The position numbers were made by a program, and so were the translations under genes. From assembly GCF_003351225.1 (NCBI RefSeq), contig NZ_QQSY01000006.1, positions 128,061 to 192,060 of the forward strand: DNA of 64,000 bases, written 5' to 3'. The notes under the pieces are model-generated. The model was not told where the DNA came from, searched no databases, and was given only the letters and a program-made list of their open reading frames with translations. This DNA comes from Dyella solisilvae (GTDB lineage Bacteria > Pseudomonadota > Gammaproteobacteria > Xanthomonadales > Rhodanobacteraceae). Positions 43,407 to 51,587 of this stretch are shown here, piece by piece (the first letter of the stretch is position 1; each line of letters starts with the position of its first letter).

Positions 43407-45695
43407 TTATAGCGGCGTCAGGTTGGCATAGGCGTAGACCAGCCACTTGCTGCCGGCGGCGGCGAAGTTCACCTGGATGCGCATGTGCGCGCCGCTGCCT
43501 TCCGCGCTGATGACCACGCCTTCGCCGAAGCTGGGATGGCTGACGCGCTGGCCGAGCTTCAGTGGCAGGCTTTCTTCCAGCGAGATCGAGCCGCTGTTCG
43601 GGCGTGCGCCGTAAAGCGGTCGGCTTACCTGCACGCGGGGACGCACCTCGTCGATCAGCTCGGGCGGGATCTCCGCCAGGAAGCGCGAGGGGCGCGCCAG
43701 CATCTCCACGCCGTGCATGCGGCGCGATTCGGCATGGGTGATGAACAGGCGCTCGCGCGCACGGGTGATGCCGACGTAGGCGAGGCGTCGCTCTTCTTCC
43801 AGGCGACCCTCGTCTTCCACCGAGCGCTGGCTGGGGAACAGGCCTTCCTCCATGCCGACCAGGAACACCACCGGGAACTCCAGGCCCTTGGCCGAGTGCA
43901 GCGTCATCAGTTGCACGCAGTCATCCCACGCTTCGCCCTGGCCTTCGCCGGCTTCCAGCGCGGCATGCGAGAGGAAGGCGGCCAGTTCGCTCAGGCCGGC
44001 CTCCTCGTCGTCCGGCGTCAGCTCGAAGCGGCTCGCCACGTTGACCAGTTCGTCCAGGTTTTCCACACGCGACTCGGCGTTGCCGCGGCTGTCCTTCTCG
44101 TAGAAGTCGCGCAGGCCGGTGTGGGTGATGGCGTGGTCGATCTGCTCGGCAAGCGCCATCGCACTGCTAGCCCTCTCCCCTGCGGGGAGAGGGTCGGGTG
44201 AGGGGGCATTCGGAGCGGAAGCCTGGGACAAGCCCGACCCCTCACCCCAGCCCTCGCCCCCAAGGGGAGAGGGAGCAAAAGTGCGCGCCATGTCCTCGAT
44301 CATCAGCAGGAAGGCCTTCACGGCGTTCTTCGCGCGGCCGGCCAACTCGCTGCCACCGCTGAGCTCGTTGAGCGCGGATTCCCACATCGAGCTGTTCTCG
44401 ACGCGGGCGCGACGGCGCAGCACATCCAGCGTGCGGTCGCCGATGCCGCGCGGCGGCGTGTTCACTGCGCGCTCGAAGGCGGCGTCGTCATGCCGGTTGG
44501 AGGAGAGGCGAAGATAGGCTAGCGCGTCCTTGATTTCCGCGCGGTCGAAGAAGCGTTGCCCGCCGTACACGCGGAAGCGGATGTCCCGCTGCATCAGCTG
44601 TTCTTCGAAGTTGCGCGACTGTGCGTTGGAGCGATAGAGGATCGCGCAATCGCGCGCCTCGCCGTGCTCGTTGATGTATTCGCGGATGCGCTCGATGACG
44701 AAGCGCGCCTCGTCCTGCTCGTTGTAGGCGGCGTACAGCGCGATGCGCTCGCCTTCACCACCGTCGGTCCACAGCTGCTTGCCCAGGCGCCCGCCGTTGC
44801 GCGCGATCACGCTGTTGGCGGCCTTGAGGATGGTGGAGGTGGAGCGATAGTTCTGCTCGAGCTTGATGGTGCGGGCGCCGGGGAAATCGCGCAGGAACTG
44901 CTGCACGTTCTCCACCTTGGCGCCGCGCCAGCCGTAGATGGCCTGGTCGTCGTCGCCCACCACGAACACCTGGCCGGTCTGGCCGGCGAGCACGCGGATC
45001 CACGCGTATTGCAGCGTGTTGGTGTCCTGGAACTCGTCAATCAGCAGGTAGCGCCAGCGGTCGCGATAGTGCTCGAGCACCTTCGGGTTGTTCAGCCACA
45101 GCTCGTGCGCGCGCAGCAGCAGCTCGGCGAAATCGACCAGGCCCGCACGGCGGCAGGCTTCCTCATAGGCCTGGTAGATCTGCACCAGCGTGCGCGTCAT
45201 CGGGTGGTCGCGGTGCTCGATGGTATCGGCGCGCTTGCCTTCGTCCTTCCACTGGTTGATCTGCCAGGTGGCCTGGCGCGGCGGGAAGCGCGCCTCGTCC
45301 AGCCCGAGACCGGTGACCACGCGCTTGACGATGCGTTGCTGGTCGTCGGCATCGAGGATCTGGAAGCCCTCAGGCAAACCGGCCTCGCGCCAATGTCGGC
45401 GCAACAGGCGATGGGCGATGCCATGGAACGTGCCGACGGTGAGGCCCTGTGTGCCGCCCGGGATCAGCTGGTCCAGGCGCGCGCGCATCTCGCCGGCGGC
45501 CTTGTTGGTGAAGGTGACGGCGAGGATCGCCCACGGCGATACACCCATCACCTGGGTGAGCCAGCCGATGCGGTGGGTCAGCACGCGGGTCTTGCCGGAG
45601 CCGGCGCCGGCGAGCACGAGGTAGTTGCCGGGCGGCGCGCACACCGCTTCGCGCTGCGCGTCGTTGAGCTTGTCGATCAGGTGGGAGACATCCAT
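43407..45695 (-). CDS. uvrD: DNA helicase II, UvrD/Rep family
   Basis: A superfamily 1 3'-5' helicase of 762 residues used in nucleotide excision repair, mismatch repair and removal of RecA. Motif I is LAGAGSGKTRVL (residues 28-39), motif Ia AVTFTNKAAGEM, motif II LLIDEFQDTN, motif III VGDDDQAIYGWRGA, motif V TLHSAKGLEFPVV and motif VI AYVGITRARERL. A low-complexity stretch (about residues 473-509), PSPLGGEGWGEG...PSPDPLPAGER, interrupts the protein in the 2B-domain region. It is the translation of a palindromic intergenic-type repeat. The C-terminal Tudor-like part, used for polymerase contact in relatives, is present. Confidence 0.95.
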   Translation of the reverse strand: MDVSHLIDKLNDAQREAVCAPPGNYLVLAGAGSGKTRVLTHRIGWLTQVMGVSPWAILAVTFTNKAAGEMRARLDQLIPGGTQGLTVGTFHGIAHRLLRRHWREAGLPEGFQILDADDQQRIVKRVVTGLGLDEARFPPRQATWQINQWKDEGKRADTIEHRDHPMTRTLVQIYQAYEEACRRAGLVDFAELLLRAHELWLNNPKVLEHYRDRWRYLLIDEFQDTNTLQYAWIRVLAGQTGQVFVVGDDDQAIYGWRGAKVENVQQFLRDFPGARTIKLEQNYRSTSTILKAANSVIARNGGRLGKQLWTDGGEGERIALYAAYNEQDEARFVIERIREYINEHGEARDCAILYRSNAQSRNFEEQLMQRDIRFRVYGGQRFFDRAEIKDALAYLRLSSNRHDDAAFERAVNTPPRGIGDRTLDVLRRRARVENSSMWESALNELSGGSELAGRAKNAVKAFLLMIEDMARTFAPSPLGGEGWGEGSGLSQASAPNAPSPDPLPAGERASSAMALAEQIDHAITHTGLRDFYEKDSRGNAESRVENLDELVNVASRFELTPDDEEAGLSELAAFLSHAALEAGEGQGEAWDDCVQLMTLHSAKGLEFPVVFLVGMEEGLFPSQRSVEDEGRLEEERRLAYVGITRARERLFITHAESRRMHGVEMLARPSRFLAEIPPELIDEVRPRVQVSRPLYGARPNSGSISLEESLPLKLGQRVSHPSFGEGVVISAEGSGAHMRIQVNFAAAGSKWLVYAYANLTPL
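44168..44277. repeat. Palindromic repeat inserted in frame in uvrD
   Basis: CCCTCTCCCC-TGC-GGGGAGAGGG (44171-44193) and a second unit, CCCTCGCCCC to GGGGAGAGGG (44251-44273), stand in inverted orientation with GGTGAGGGG and CCCCTCACC segments facing each other. Such units are normally intergenic repeats in proteobacteria. Here the whole element lies inside the reading frame without a stop. Confidence 0.85.
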
Positions 45696-45765
45696 CCTGC
45701 CTATTGTAGCGGGCCGGCCGAAACCGCACCCGCAGCGCGGCCCTGCACGGTGAAGAGGGCTGCCC

Positions 45766-47724
45766 CTAGTAGTTGATGTTCAGGGCAAGCAGCCGCCAGC
45801 GGACGATGAAGGCGATGGCGCCCAGACACGCCAGCAGCAACAGCACATCGCTGATCCGCCGCCACCAGCCGCCCTTGCTGCGCCAGGCGCGCCAGGTCTC
45901 GATCGCCACGGCGACGCTGCCGAACACGGCCAGCACGCCCACCAGCTGCAGCAGGCGCAGGCGCAGGTCCAGTCCCGGCAGGATCAGCCTGAACAGCATC
46001 AGGCGCCAGCCAATGGCGAACAACAGGTACAACACCGCAGTGAGGCGACTGAGCCGATACCAGCGCACGTCCTCGTCCGGCAACGCTTTCTGCGGGCGCC
46101 GGCGCAGCAGTGCCTCCACCGGCCACGACAAGACCAATGCGATGAACAGCACGATCGGCACGAGCGCGCTGAGCGCGATCTGCGTTGGCGTCCAGCCTGT
46201 CGCGGGCAGATACACACGGACCGGTGACTGGGTATCGATCGAGAGCATCACCGGCTTGCCGTCATGCATCACCACGCCAAGGCGGCGCCCGGTCGCATCG
46301 TCCACCCACACGTAAGGCTGCACTTCGCGCCAGTGCGCCGGGCCAAACATGGGCGCCTGCAGCGTGCCATCGGCGGCCATGCCGATGCTGAGTTGACCAA
46401 GGGCGTCGGGTAGCGCCAGCAGGTTGTCCTGGGAGATGACGCTGGGCAGGTAGCGGCCGGCGAGCTGCGCGCCATGGACCTTGTCGGTGGCCAGGGTGGG
46501 TTGCCTGAGTTGAGGCAGCGGCGGGAAATGGCGGTCGGCGAAACGCTCCATCAGCGGGCGCAGCAAGGGCGCCGCATGACCACCGTCGGTGGCGATGAAG
46601 ATGCCTGTGTGATGCTCGGGAAACAGCATCAGCAGGCTGTGGAAGCCGCCGACTTCGCCACCGTGGCCCAAGATGACCTGGCCGTTCCTATCCATGCGCA
46701 GGAAGCCCAGGGCCATGCCAGGCAGCCCGGGAATCGCCGCGCGCTGGTTGTCCTGCATCTGGCGCACGGTGGCCTGCTCGAGCAATTGCGCGTTGCCCGA
46801 GCGGCCGTACTGCAGGTGGGCGATCATGAAGCGCGCCATATCGTCGCCGCTGGCCGACAGCGCGCCAGCGGGCACGGCCGTGCGCAGGTCGAACGGGCGC
46901 GGAGGCGCGTCCGGCTGGCCATAGGCGGGCATCACGTCCGCCTGCAACGCATCCGGCAGCGGCTGCCGGAAGCTTGAATGCTTCATCTCCAGCGGCTCCA
47001 GGATGTGCCGCTCGATGTAGTCGTCGAACGGTTGCCCGGACACGCGCTGCACGATGTAGCCGGCCAGGGCGGCGCCGTAAGTGGAATAGGCCGGCACGTC
47101 GCCGGACGGATGGATGCGCGTGGGTACCCAGCGCTTGAGCCAGGTGTCGAAGGGCAGCAGCGTGGCGGGACTCGTCGCATAGCGGTCCTTGAGCGCATCC
47201 TCGAAGCCCGCCGTATGCGTCATCAGGTCGCGCAGCGTGATCGGCTTGCCGTCACGCGGCGGAATGGGAAAGTCGAGATACAGGTTGATGTCGGCGTCGA
47301 GGTCGAGCTTGTGCTTCTCCACCAGCTGCATCACCGCCGTCCAGGTGAACAACTTCGAGATGGAGCCGACGCGGAACATGCTGGTCTCGGGATCAACCGG
47401 CTTTTTCGCTCCGGCATCGGCGTAGCCGTAGCCCCTGGACAGCACGATCTCGCCATCCTTCACCACCACCGCCACGGCGCCGGTGACCGCGCCCTGCCGC
47501 ATCACGTCGTTCATCTGCGCATCCAGCCACGGCTGCAGGTCGCTGGCGCTGAGTTCGTTGGCGCCGATCTGCGTGACGGCCGCGTGCTTCTGCTCCGGCA
47601 GCGGGGTGATCTGGATCTGCGCCTGCGCCTGGGCCAGCAGGGGCGACAACGTCAGCGCGAAGGTGGCCAGGGCGCGCCGCAGACAGCCCTGCCATGCGGC
47701 GTAGCGTCCAGCGGCTGGGTTCAT
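45766..47724 (-). CDS. Beta-lactamase-fold serine hydrolase with C-terminal membrane domain
   Basis: A 652-residue protein. The signal peptide ends around AQAQ. A class C beta-lactamase/PBP4*-type domain (about 55-390) has the nucleophile motif S121-x-x-K124, a YST in place of YxN, and GHGGEVGG as the third motif. A middle domain (390-500) resembles the lipocalin-like extension of such esterases. Four membrane helices follow (about 510-640). The catalytic domain would face the periplasm, and the protein could be an esterase, D-aminopeptidase or transpeptidase relative. ATG 47724 is preferred, with GGGAG 9 bp upstream. It lies 100 bp downstream of the flavoprotein gene. Confidence 0.85.
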   Translation of the reverse strand: MNPAAGRYAAWQGCLRRALATFALTLSPLLAQAQAQIQITPLPEQKHAAVTQIGANELSASDLQPWLDAQMNDVMRQGAVTGAVAVVVKDGEIVLSRGYGYADAGAKKPVDPETSMFRVGSISKLFTWTAVMQLVEKHKLDLDADINLYLDFPIPPRDGKPITLRDLMTHTAGFEDALKDRYATSPATLLPFDTWLKRWVPTRIHPSGDVPAYSTYGAALAGYIVQRVSGQPFDDYIERHILEPLEMKHSSFRQPLPDALQADVMPAYGQPDAPPRPFDLRTAVPAGALSASGDDMARFMIAHLQYGRSGNAQLLEQATVRQMQDNQRAAIPGLPGMALGFLRMDRNGQVILGHGGEVGGFHSLLMLFPEHHTGIFIATDGGHAAPLLRPLMERFADRHFPPLPQLRQPTLATDKVHGAQLAGRYLPSVISQDNLLALPDALGQLSIGMAADGTLQAPMFGPAHWREVQPYVWVDDATGRRLGVVMHDGKPVMLSIDTQSPVRVYLPATGWTPTQIALSALVPIVLFIALVLSWPVEALLRRRPQKALPDEDVRWYRLSRLTAVLYLLFAIGWRLMLFRLILPGLDLRLRLLQLVGVLAVFGSVAVAIETWRAWRSKGGWWRRISDVLLLLACLGAIAFIVRWRLLALNINY

Positions 47725-47823
47725 GGCGCGGCTCCCGGGGTCCGCCGGCGGCGGTCGAACGGCAAGTATGCCGCGCGCCCCAGACGCGCGTGTCTGCACG
47801 CCGTCAACGTTGTCAGCGCATCT

Positions 47824-49050
47824 TCAGCCGCGGCGCATGCCGGTCATCAGATCTGCCAATTCGCGCACGGCGGCTTCGGAGTCCTCGCGGCGGGGCGTGA
47901 TGTCGGGATTGTTGAAATTACCCGTGTCACCGATCACCTGCACCATGATGCCGTCGCTGCGCGGCACCACGCTGATGTCGCGCATGCGCAGGCCGTAATT
48001 CACTTCCGGCTGCGGAACCAGCCGCGCGGTCTGGCCGCGCACCGGAATCACCGTGTCGTCGCCGAACAGCGCGCGCGCGCCGTAGCCGGTGGCGTTGACC
48101 AGAGTGTGCTCGGGCAGCTTGAGCAAGTCCTCGGGCCGGGTGAACTCGCGCTGCTCGATGCGCCCGCCGGCGGCGAGGAACTCGGACAGCAGGTAGTTCG
48201 CGTAGCTGCTGATGTTGAACATCAGCGTGGTGTAGCGGCGCACGTACGGTTCCGGGAACGGATGGCTGCCGGGCGGCAACTCCACCGGGCGGGGCGTGAG
48301 GTCATGCACGCGGTCACTGAAGTCACCGAATTCGGGTTCGTCCGGCACCTCGCCGTGGAATTTGCCGAACGGCGCGTCAGCGAGTGAATAACCGTCGATC
48401 CATTCGATCGGCTTGCCCGGCAGGCCGAGCAGGCTCTGGTAACGCGCATGGGAGATGCGCGTCATCCTTTCCCAGCGATCAGCCAGCGCCGGTGCGTGCG
48501 CGGCGTCGCAGATGCGCGAATCGGGCGTCCACAGGCCGGAGGCCCGCATGGAGAACACGTCGGGCGGCAGGTCCTTCGCGTAAATGCGCACGCTGAATCC
48601 CGCGCGTTGCGCCAGCAGCGCCGTGGTCAGGCCGATCGCGCCGCAGCCGATCACACCCAGTTCGCGTACGCCGGTGGCCTGCACCATCTGCAGCGCCAGC
48701 GTGCCCGAGCCCCAGGACAGCGACCAGCCGCTGCCGCCATGCCCGTAGTTGTGCACGACAGTCTTGTGGCCCAGCTTCTGCGCCTCGATGCGCGGGCCGG
48801 CCGCGCGGAACGGCCGGGTGCACACATAGACGCCGGTGATGCGGTCGATGCTGGCCCGGATCGGCGCGAGCTCCACGCCTTCGGCGCCCAGTCGCGTGCC
48901 CGGCGCCACGACGCTGCCGCTGGCGGCGGTCGACGCCCGCGGTGGCGGCGCACAGGCGGCGAGGCCCGCGGTCGACGCTACGGCGAGGGTGGCGCCGGCC
49001 TGGCGCAGGAACTGCCGGCGCTGCATGGACTTGTCTTCCGATTCAGACAC
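47824..49050 (-). CDS. Tat-exported FAD oxidoreductase with permuted D-amino-acid-oxidase motifs
   Basis: A 408-residue protein. The N-terminus has a twin-arginine signal (RRQFLRQAG, R11-R12), and C33 in LAAC could be a lipid anchor. The order of motifs is unusual. The oxidase C-terminal motif HNYGHGGSG is at 100-108 and is followed by the FAD-binding GCGAIGLTTALLAQRAG (135-151), which is N-terminal in D-amino-acid oxidases. The C-terminus (VVPRSDGIMVQVIGDTGNF) corresponds to the segment that normally precedes HNYGHGG. So about 55 C-terminal residues have moved to the front. It may oxidise a D-amino acid or related amine in the periplasm. GTG 49050 or ATG 49026 starts it. Confidence 0.8.
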   Translation of the reverse strand: MSESEDKSMQRRQFLRQAGATLAVASTAGLAACAPPPRASTAASGSVVAPGTRLGAEGVELAPIRASIDRITGVYVCTRPFRAAGPRIEAQKLGHKTVVHNYGHGGSGWSLSWGSGTLALQMVQATGVRELGVIGCGAIGLTTALLAQRAGFSVRIYAKDLPPDVFSMRASGLWTPDSRICDAAHAPALADRWERMTRISHARYQSLLGLPGKPIEWIDGYSLADAPFGKFHGEVPDEPEFGDFSDRVHDLTPRPVELPPGSHPFPEPYVRRYTTLMFNISSYANYLLSEFLAAGGRIEQREFTRPEDLLKLPEHTLVNATGYGARALFGDDTVIPVRGQTARLVPQPEVNYGLRMRDISVVPRSDGIMVQVIGDTGNFNNPDITPRREDSEAAVRELADLMTGMRRG

Positions 49051-49143
49051 GCGGGGACTCCGGACGGGTGACGCCGGCGCGCTCCGCGTGTCGCGGGGGC
49101 AGGCCAGGGAGACGAGGATGCGGCACGGGCAGGCGCAATGGCC

Positions 49144-49362
49144 TCAGCCCTTCCTGAGAAATCCACCGAGCGCAAGCACCGCGCCCACCGCGATGCCGAC
49201 GATGCCCATCCACGACGGGATCGCCTTGTCATGCGTGGCGGTGATCTTGGCCGAGCCGATCTGCACCAGGGTGTCGGTGGCCTGGTAGCTGCCGTGTCCG
49301 AGGGCGACCCATACGCCGGCGGCCAGCACGGCCAGCCCGAGGATGATCAATACGGCGCGCAT
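49144..49362 (-). CDS. Small DUF3185-like membrane protein
   Basis: A 72-residue protein with two membrane helices (residues 1-22 and 50-68) joined by a short polar loop (GSYQATDTLVQIGSAKI). This layout is close to the DUF3185 family of small inner-membrane proteins. The ATG at 49362 is supported by AGGGAG 8 bp upstream. The frame continues far upstream as meaningless arginine-rich sequence, so a longer gene is not real. Function is unknown. It stands alone between the flavoprotein and the GH13 gene. Confidence 0.75.
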   Translation of the reverse strand: MRAVLIILGLAVLAAGVWVALGHGSYQATDTLVQIGSAKITATHDKAIPSWMGIVGIAVGAVLALGGFLRKG

Positions 49363-49469
49363 GGATGACTCCCTGATGATCGAGGGTCCGATCATAGGAG
49401 CGCGGGCGGCGCGGGAAAAGTCGACGGCGGCGCCGGACTGCGCGTCCGCCGTCGAGAGGGAAACTGGTA

Positions 49470-51083
49470 TCAGCCGAGGCGGGCGAACAACACGCCGTGG
49501 GCCGGCAGGCTCAGCGCGCCGTTGGCCAGCTCGCCCTGGGGCAGGCCGTGGCCGTTGATCGGCGTGGCCGTGGCGTCGGCCAGCGGCACGGTCACCGGCT
49601 GGCGGGACAGGTTGAAGGCGACCAGCACGGTGTCGTCGCCGTGGCGACGGGTGAAGGCAAGCACCGGCTCGGGCGTGTCGAGGAAGCGGATCTCGCCCCA
49701 GCGCAGCGCCGGCTGCGAGCGACGCCACGCCACGAAGGTGCGGAAGCCGTTGAGCGCCGAGGCGGGCTCGGCTTCCTGCAGCGTCACCGCCAGCGCGCGA
49801 TGCTCGGCGGGCACCGGCAGCCATGGATCGCCGACGCTGAAGCCGGCATGCACGCCGCCGTTCCACGGCATCGGCGTGCGGCATCCGTCACGGCCCTTGA
49901 AGTTCGGCCAGAAGGTGATGCCGTAGGGATCCTGCAGCGACTCGAACGGCACCTCGGCCTCGGTGAGGCCCAGCTCTTCGCCCTGGTAGACGCACACCGA
50001 ACCGCGCAGCGAGCACACCATCGCGCTCAACAGGTTGGCCAGTTGCGGCGAGGCGTCGCCATTGCCCCAGCGGCTGAGCACGCGCGCCACGTCGTGGTTG
50101 GAGATGGCCCAGCACGGCCAGCCTTCCAGCATCTGCGACTCGAGGTTCTCGACCGTGCGGCGGATGTAGGCGGCGCTGAAATCGTCGGTGAGCAGCTCGA
50201 AGCTGTAGCCCATGTGCAGGCGACGGCCGCTGGTGTACTCGGCGGTGGTGGCCAGCGAATCCTCCGAAGAGATCTCGCCGATCGCCGCCACCTCGTCGTA
50301 CTGGTCCATCAGTGCGCGCAGCTCCTCGAGGAACGCGAGGTTCTCCGGCTGCGTGTTGTTGTAGTAGTGGTACTGGAACGCGTACGGGTTGTCCGGGCTG
50401 AAGCCGCGGCCCACGCGCTTGTCCTCGGGCTTGGCCGGGTTGTCGCGCAGCTCGCGGTCGTGGAAGCAGAAGTTGATCGCATCCAGGCGCAGGCCGTCCA
50501 CGCCCTTGTCCAGCCAGAACTTCACCTCGTCCAGCACCGCGCGGCGCACGTCCGGGTGGTGATAGTTGAGGTCCGGCTGCGAGGTCAGGAAGTTGTGCAG
50601 GTAGTACTGGCCGCGGCGCGGTTCCCACTGCCAGGCGCAACCGCCGAACAGCGACAGCCAGTTGTTCGGCGGCGTGCCGTCGTCCCGCGAGTCGGCCCAC
50701 ACGTACCAGTCGGCCTTGGGATTGTCGCGGCTCTCGCGGCTTTCCTTGAACCAGGCGTGCTCCACCGAGGTATGGCTGAGCACCTGGTCGATCATCACCT
50801 TCAGGCCCAGGCGGTGCGCCTTGGCCAGCAGGCGGTCGAAGTCGTCGTTGCTGCCGAACAGCGGATCGACTTCGCGGTAGTCGGCGATGTCGTAGCCGAA
50901 GTCGGCCATGGGCGAGCGGAAGAACGGGGAGATCCAGATCGCGTCCACGCCGAGGCTCGCGACATAGTCGAGCTTGTCGATGATGCCCGGCAGATCACCC
51001 ACGCCATCGCCGTTGGTGTCCATGAAGCTGCGTGGATAGATCTGATAGGTGACGGCTCCGCGCCACCATGGTGCTTGACTCAT
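49470..51083 (-). CDS. aglA: Cytoplasmic alpha-glucosidase, GH13
   Basis: A 537-residue GH13 enzyme without a signal peptide, starting MSQAPWWRGAVTYQIYPRSF. Catalytic residues lie in GLRLDAINF (nucleophile Asp, about 199), AAIGEISSED (acid/base Glu, about 268) and AISNHDVAR (third Asp, about 330). The MDTNGDGVGDLPG calcium-site-like loop marks the oligo-1,6-glucosidase/alpha-glucosidase group, close to subfamily 23. It would split maltose and short oligosaccharides brought in by the permease at 60780. It is divergent from the TonB-dependent receptor across 504 bp, with a candidate LacI site 106 bp upstream. aglA is used as a working symbol. Confidence 0.9.
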   Translation of the reverse strand: MSQAPWWRGAVTYQIYPRSFMDTNGDGVGDLPGIIDKLDYVASLGVDAIWISPFFRSPMADFGYDIADYREVDPLFGSNDDFDRLLAKAHRLGLKVMIDQVLSHTSVEHAWFKESRESRDNPKADWYVWADSRDDGTPPNNWLSLFGGCAWQWEPRRGQYYLHNFLTSQPDLNYHHPDVRRAVLDEVKFWLDKGVDGLRLDAINFCFHDRELRDNPAKPEDKRVGRGFSPDNPYAFQYHYYNNTQPENLAFLEELRALMDQYDEVAAIGEISSEDSLATTAEYTSGRRLHMGYSFELLTDDFSAAYIRRTVENLESQMLEGWPCWAISNHDVARVLSRWGNGDASPQLANLLSAMVCSLRGSVCVYQGEELGLTEAEVPFESLQDPYGITFWPNFKGRDGCRTPMPWNGGVHAGFSVGDPWLPVPAEHRALAVTLQEAEPASALNGFRTFVAWRRSQPALRWGEIRFLDTPEPVLAFTRRHGDDTVLVAFNLSRQPVTVPLADATATPINGHGLPQGELANGALSLPAHGVLFARLG

Positions 51084-51188
51084 GTCACGTGTCCCAAGGT
51101 TCCCGCCCAATGCGCACGCTGCGAGGACAGCTGGTCCGAGCGAAGCGCGGGGGCAGCTTAAAGGCAGAGTCGTTGCCGATCGCCTTGA

Positions 51189-51203
51189 CTGCATACGTAT
51201 TCA
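51189..51203 (-). promoter_or_regulatory. Candidate LacI-family operator, GH13 side
   Basis: CTGCATACGTATTCA on the plus strand, the exact reverse complement of the site at 51416. The core ATACGTAT is a perfect palindrome with a central CG, typical for LacI-family operators. It lies 106 bp before the GH13 start. Confidence 0.6.
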
Positions 51204-51415
51204 AAAAAACGCGATATTGCGACGCAGCACGGCGAATTCTCGCGGCGACGCGGACGAAAAATATCGCGCGCCGCATGACGGATAGATGGCGCAAAACCGC
51301 ATCGTTGAAGCGCGTCGGGCGATTTTTCCGTGGCCTCGTCCGTCGCACGTCTACGAGGGTCGTGCGACGCGACGCCATTAGAATTTTGTCAAAGGTGCAC
51401 AAAAAAACGCGGTCA

Positions 51416-51430
51416 TGAATACGTATGCAG
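51416..51430 (+). promoter_or_regulatory. Candidate LacI-family operator, receptor side
   Basis: TGAATACGTATGCAG, identical to the site at 51189 when each is read towards its own gene. It lies 158 bp before the receptor start. An exact 15-bp match placed symmetrically between divergent genes is unlikely by chance. Confidence 0.6.
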
Positions 51431-51587
51431 AGGCCTGTTCGCCATTTGGCGCAGCCCTACCATGACCGCCACGCGACGGAGCCCCCGACATTCGGCATGC
51501 ACTGGCGCGTAGCCCGCAGCAGTCTGTGGGGACTGCTGCGGCAACTACAAAACCAAATGAAGTGCAAACCCGTGGGAGGGGAAGACG

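Larger units (their letters stand above)
51084..51587. promoter_or_regulatory. 504-bp divergent control region of the glucan locus
   Basis: No gene is present. The region carries promoters for the minus-strand GH13 gene and the plus-strand receptor, two identical candidate operators (51189-51203 and 51416-51430), A-tracts next to each (CAAAAAAACGCG at 51202-51213 and 51400-51411), and a 9-bp hairpin CGTCGCACG / CGTGCGACG (51341-51349, 51361-51369). It is visibly richer in A and T than the surrounding genes. I could not place -35/-10 hexamers with confidence. Confidence 0.7.

Noticed and set aside
44168..44277. Possible sequencing or assembly error in uvrD
   Set aside because: The insert keeps frame, has a clean inverted-repeat structure and continues smoothly into conserved helicase motifs on both sides.
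51068..51418. Short arginine-rich frame in the divergent glucan control region
   Set aside because: No ribosome-binding site, biased composition, and it overlaps both the operator and A-tract sequences.
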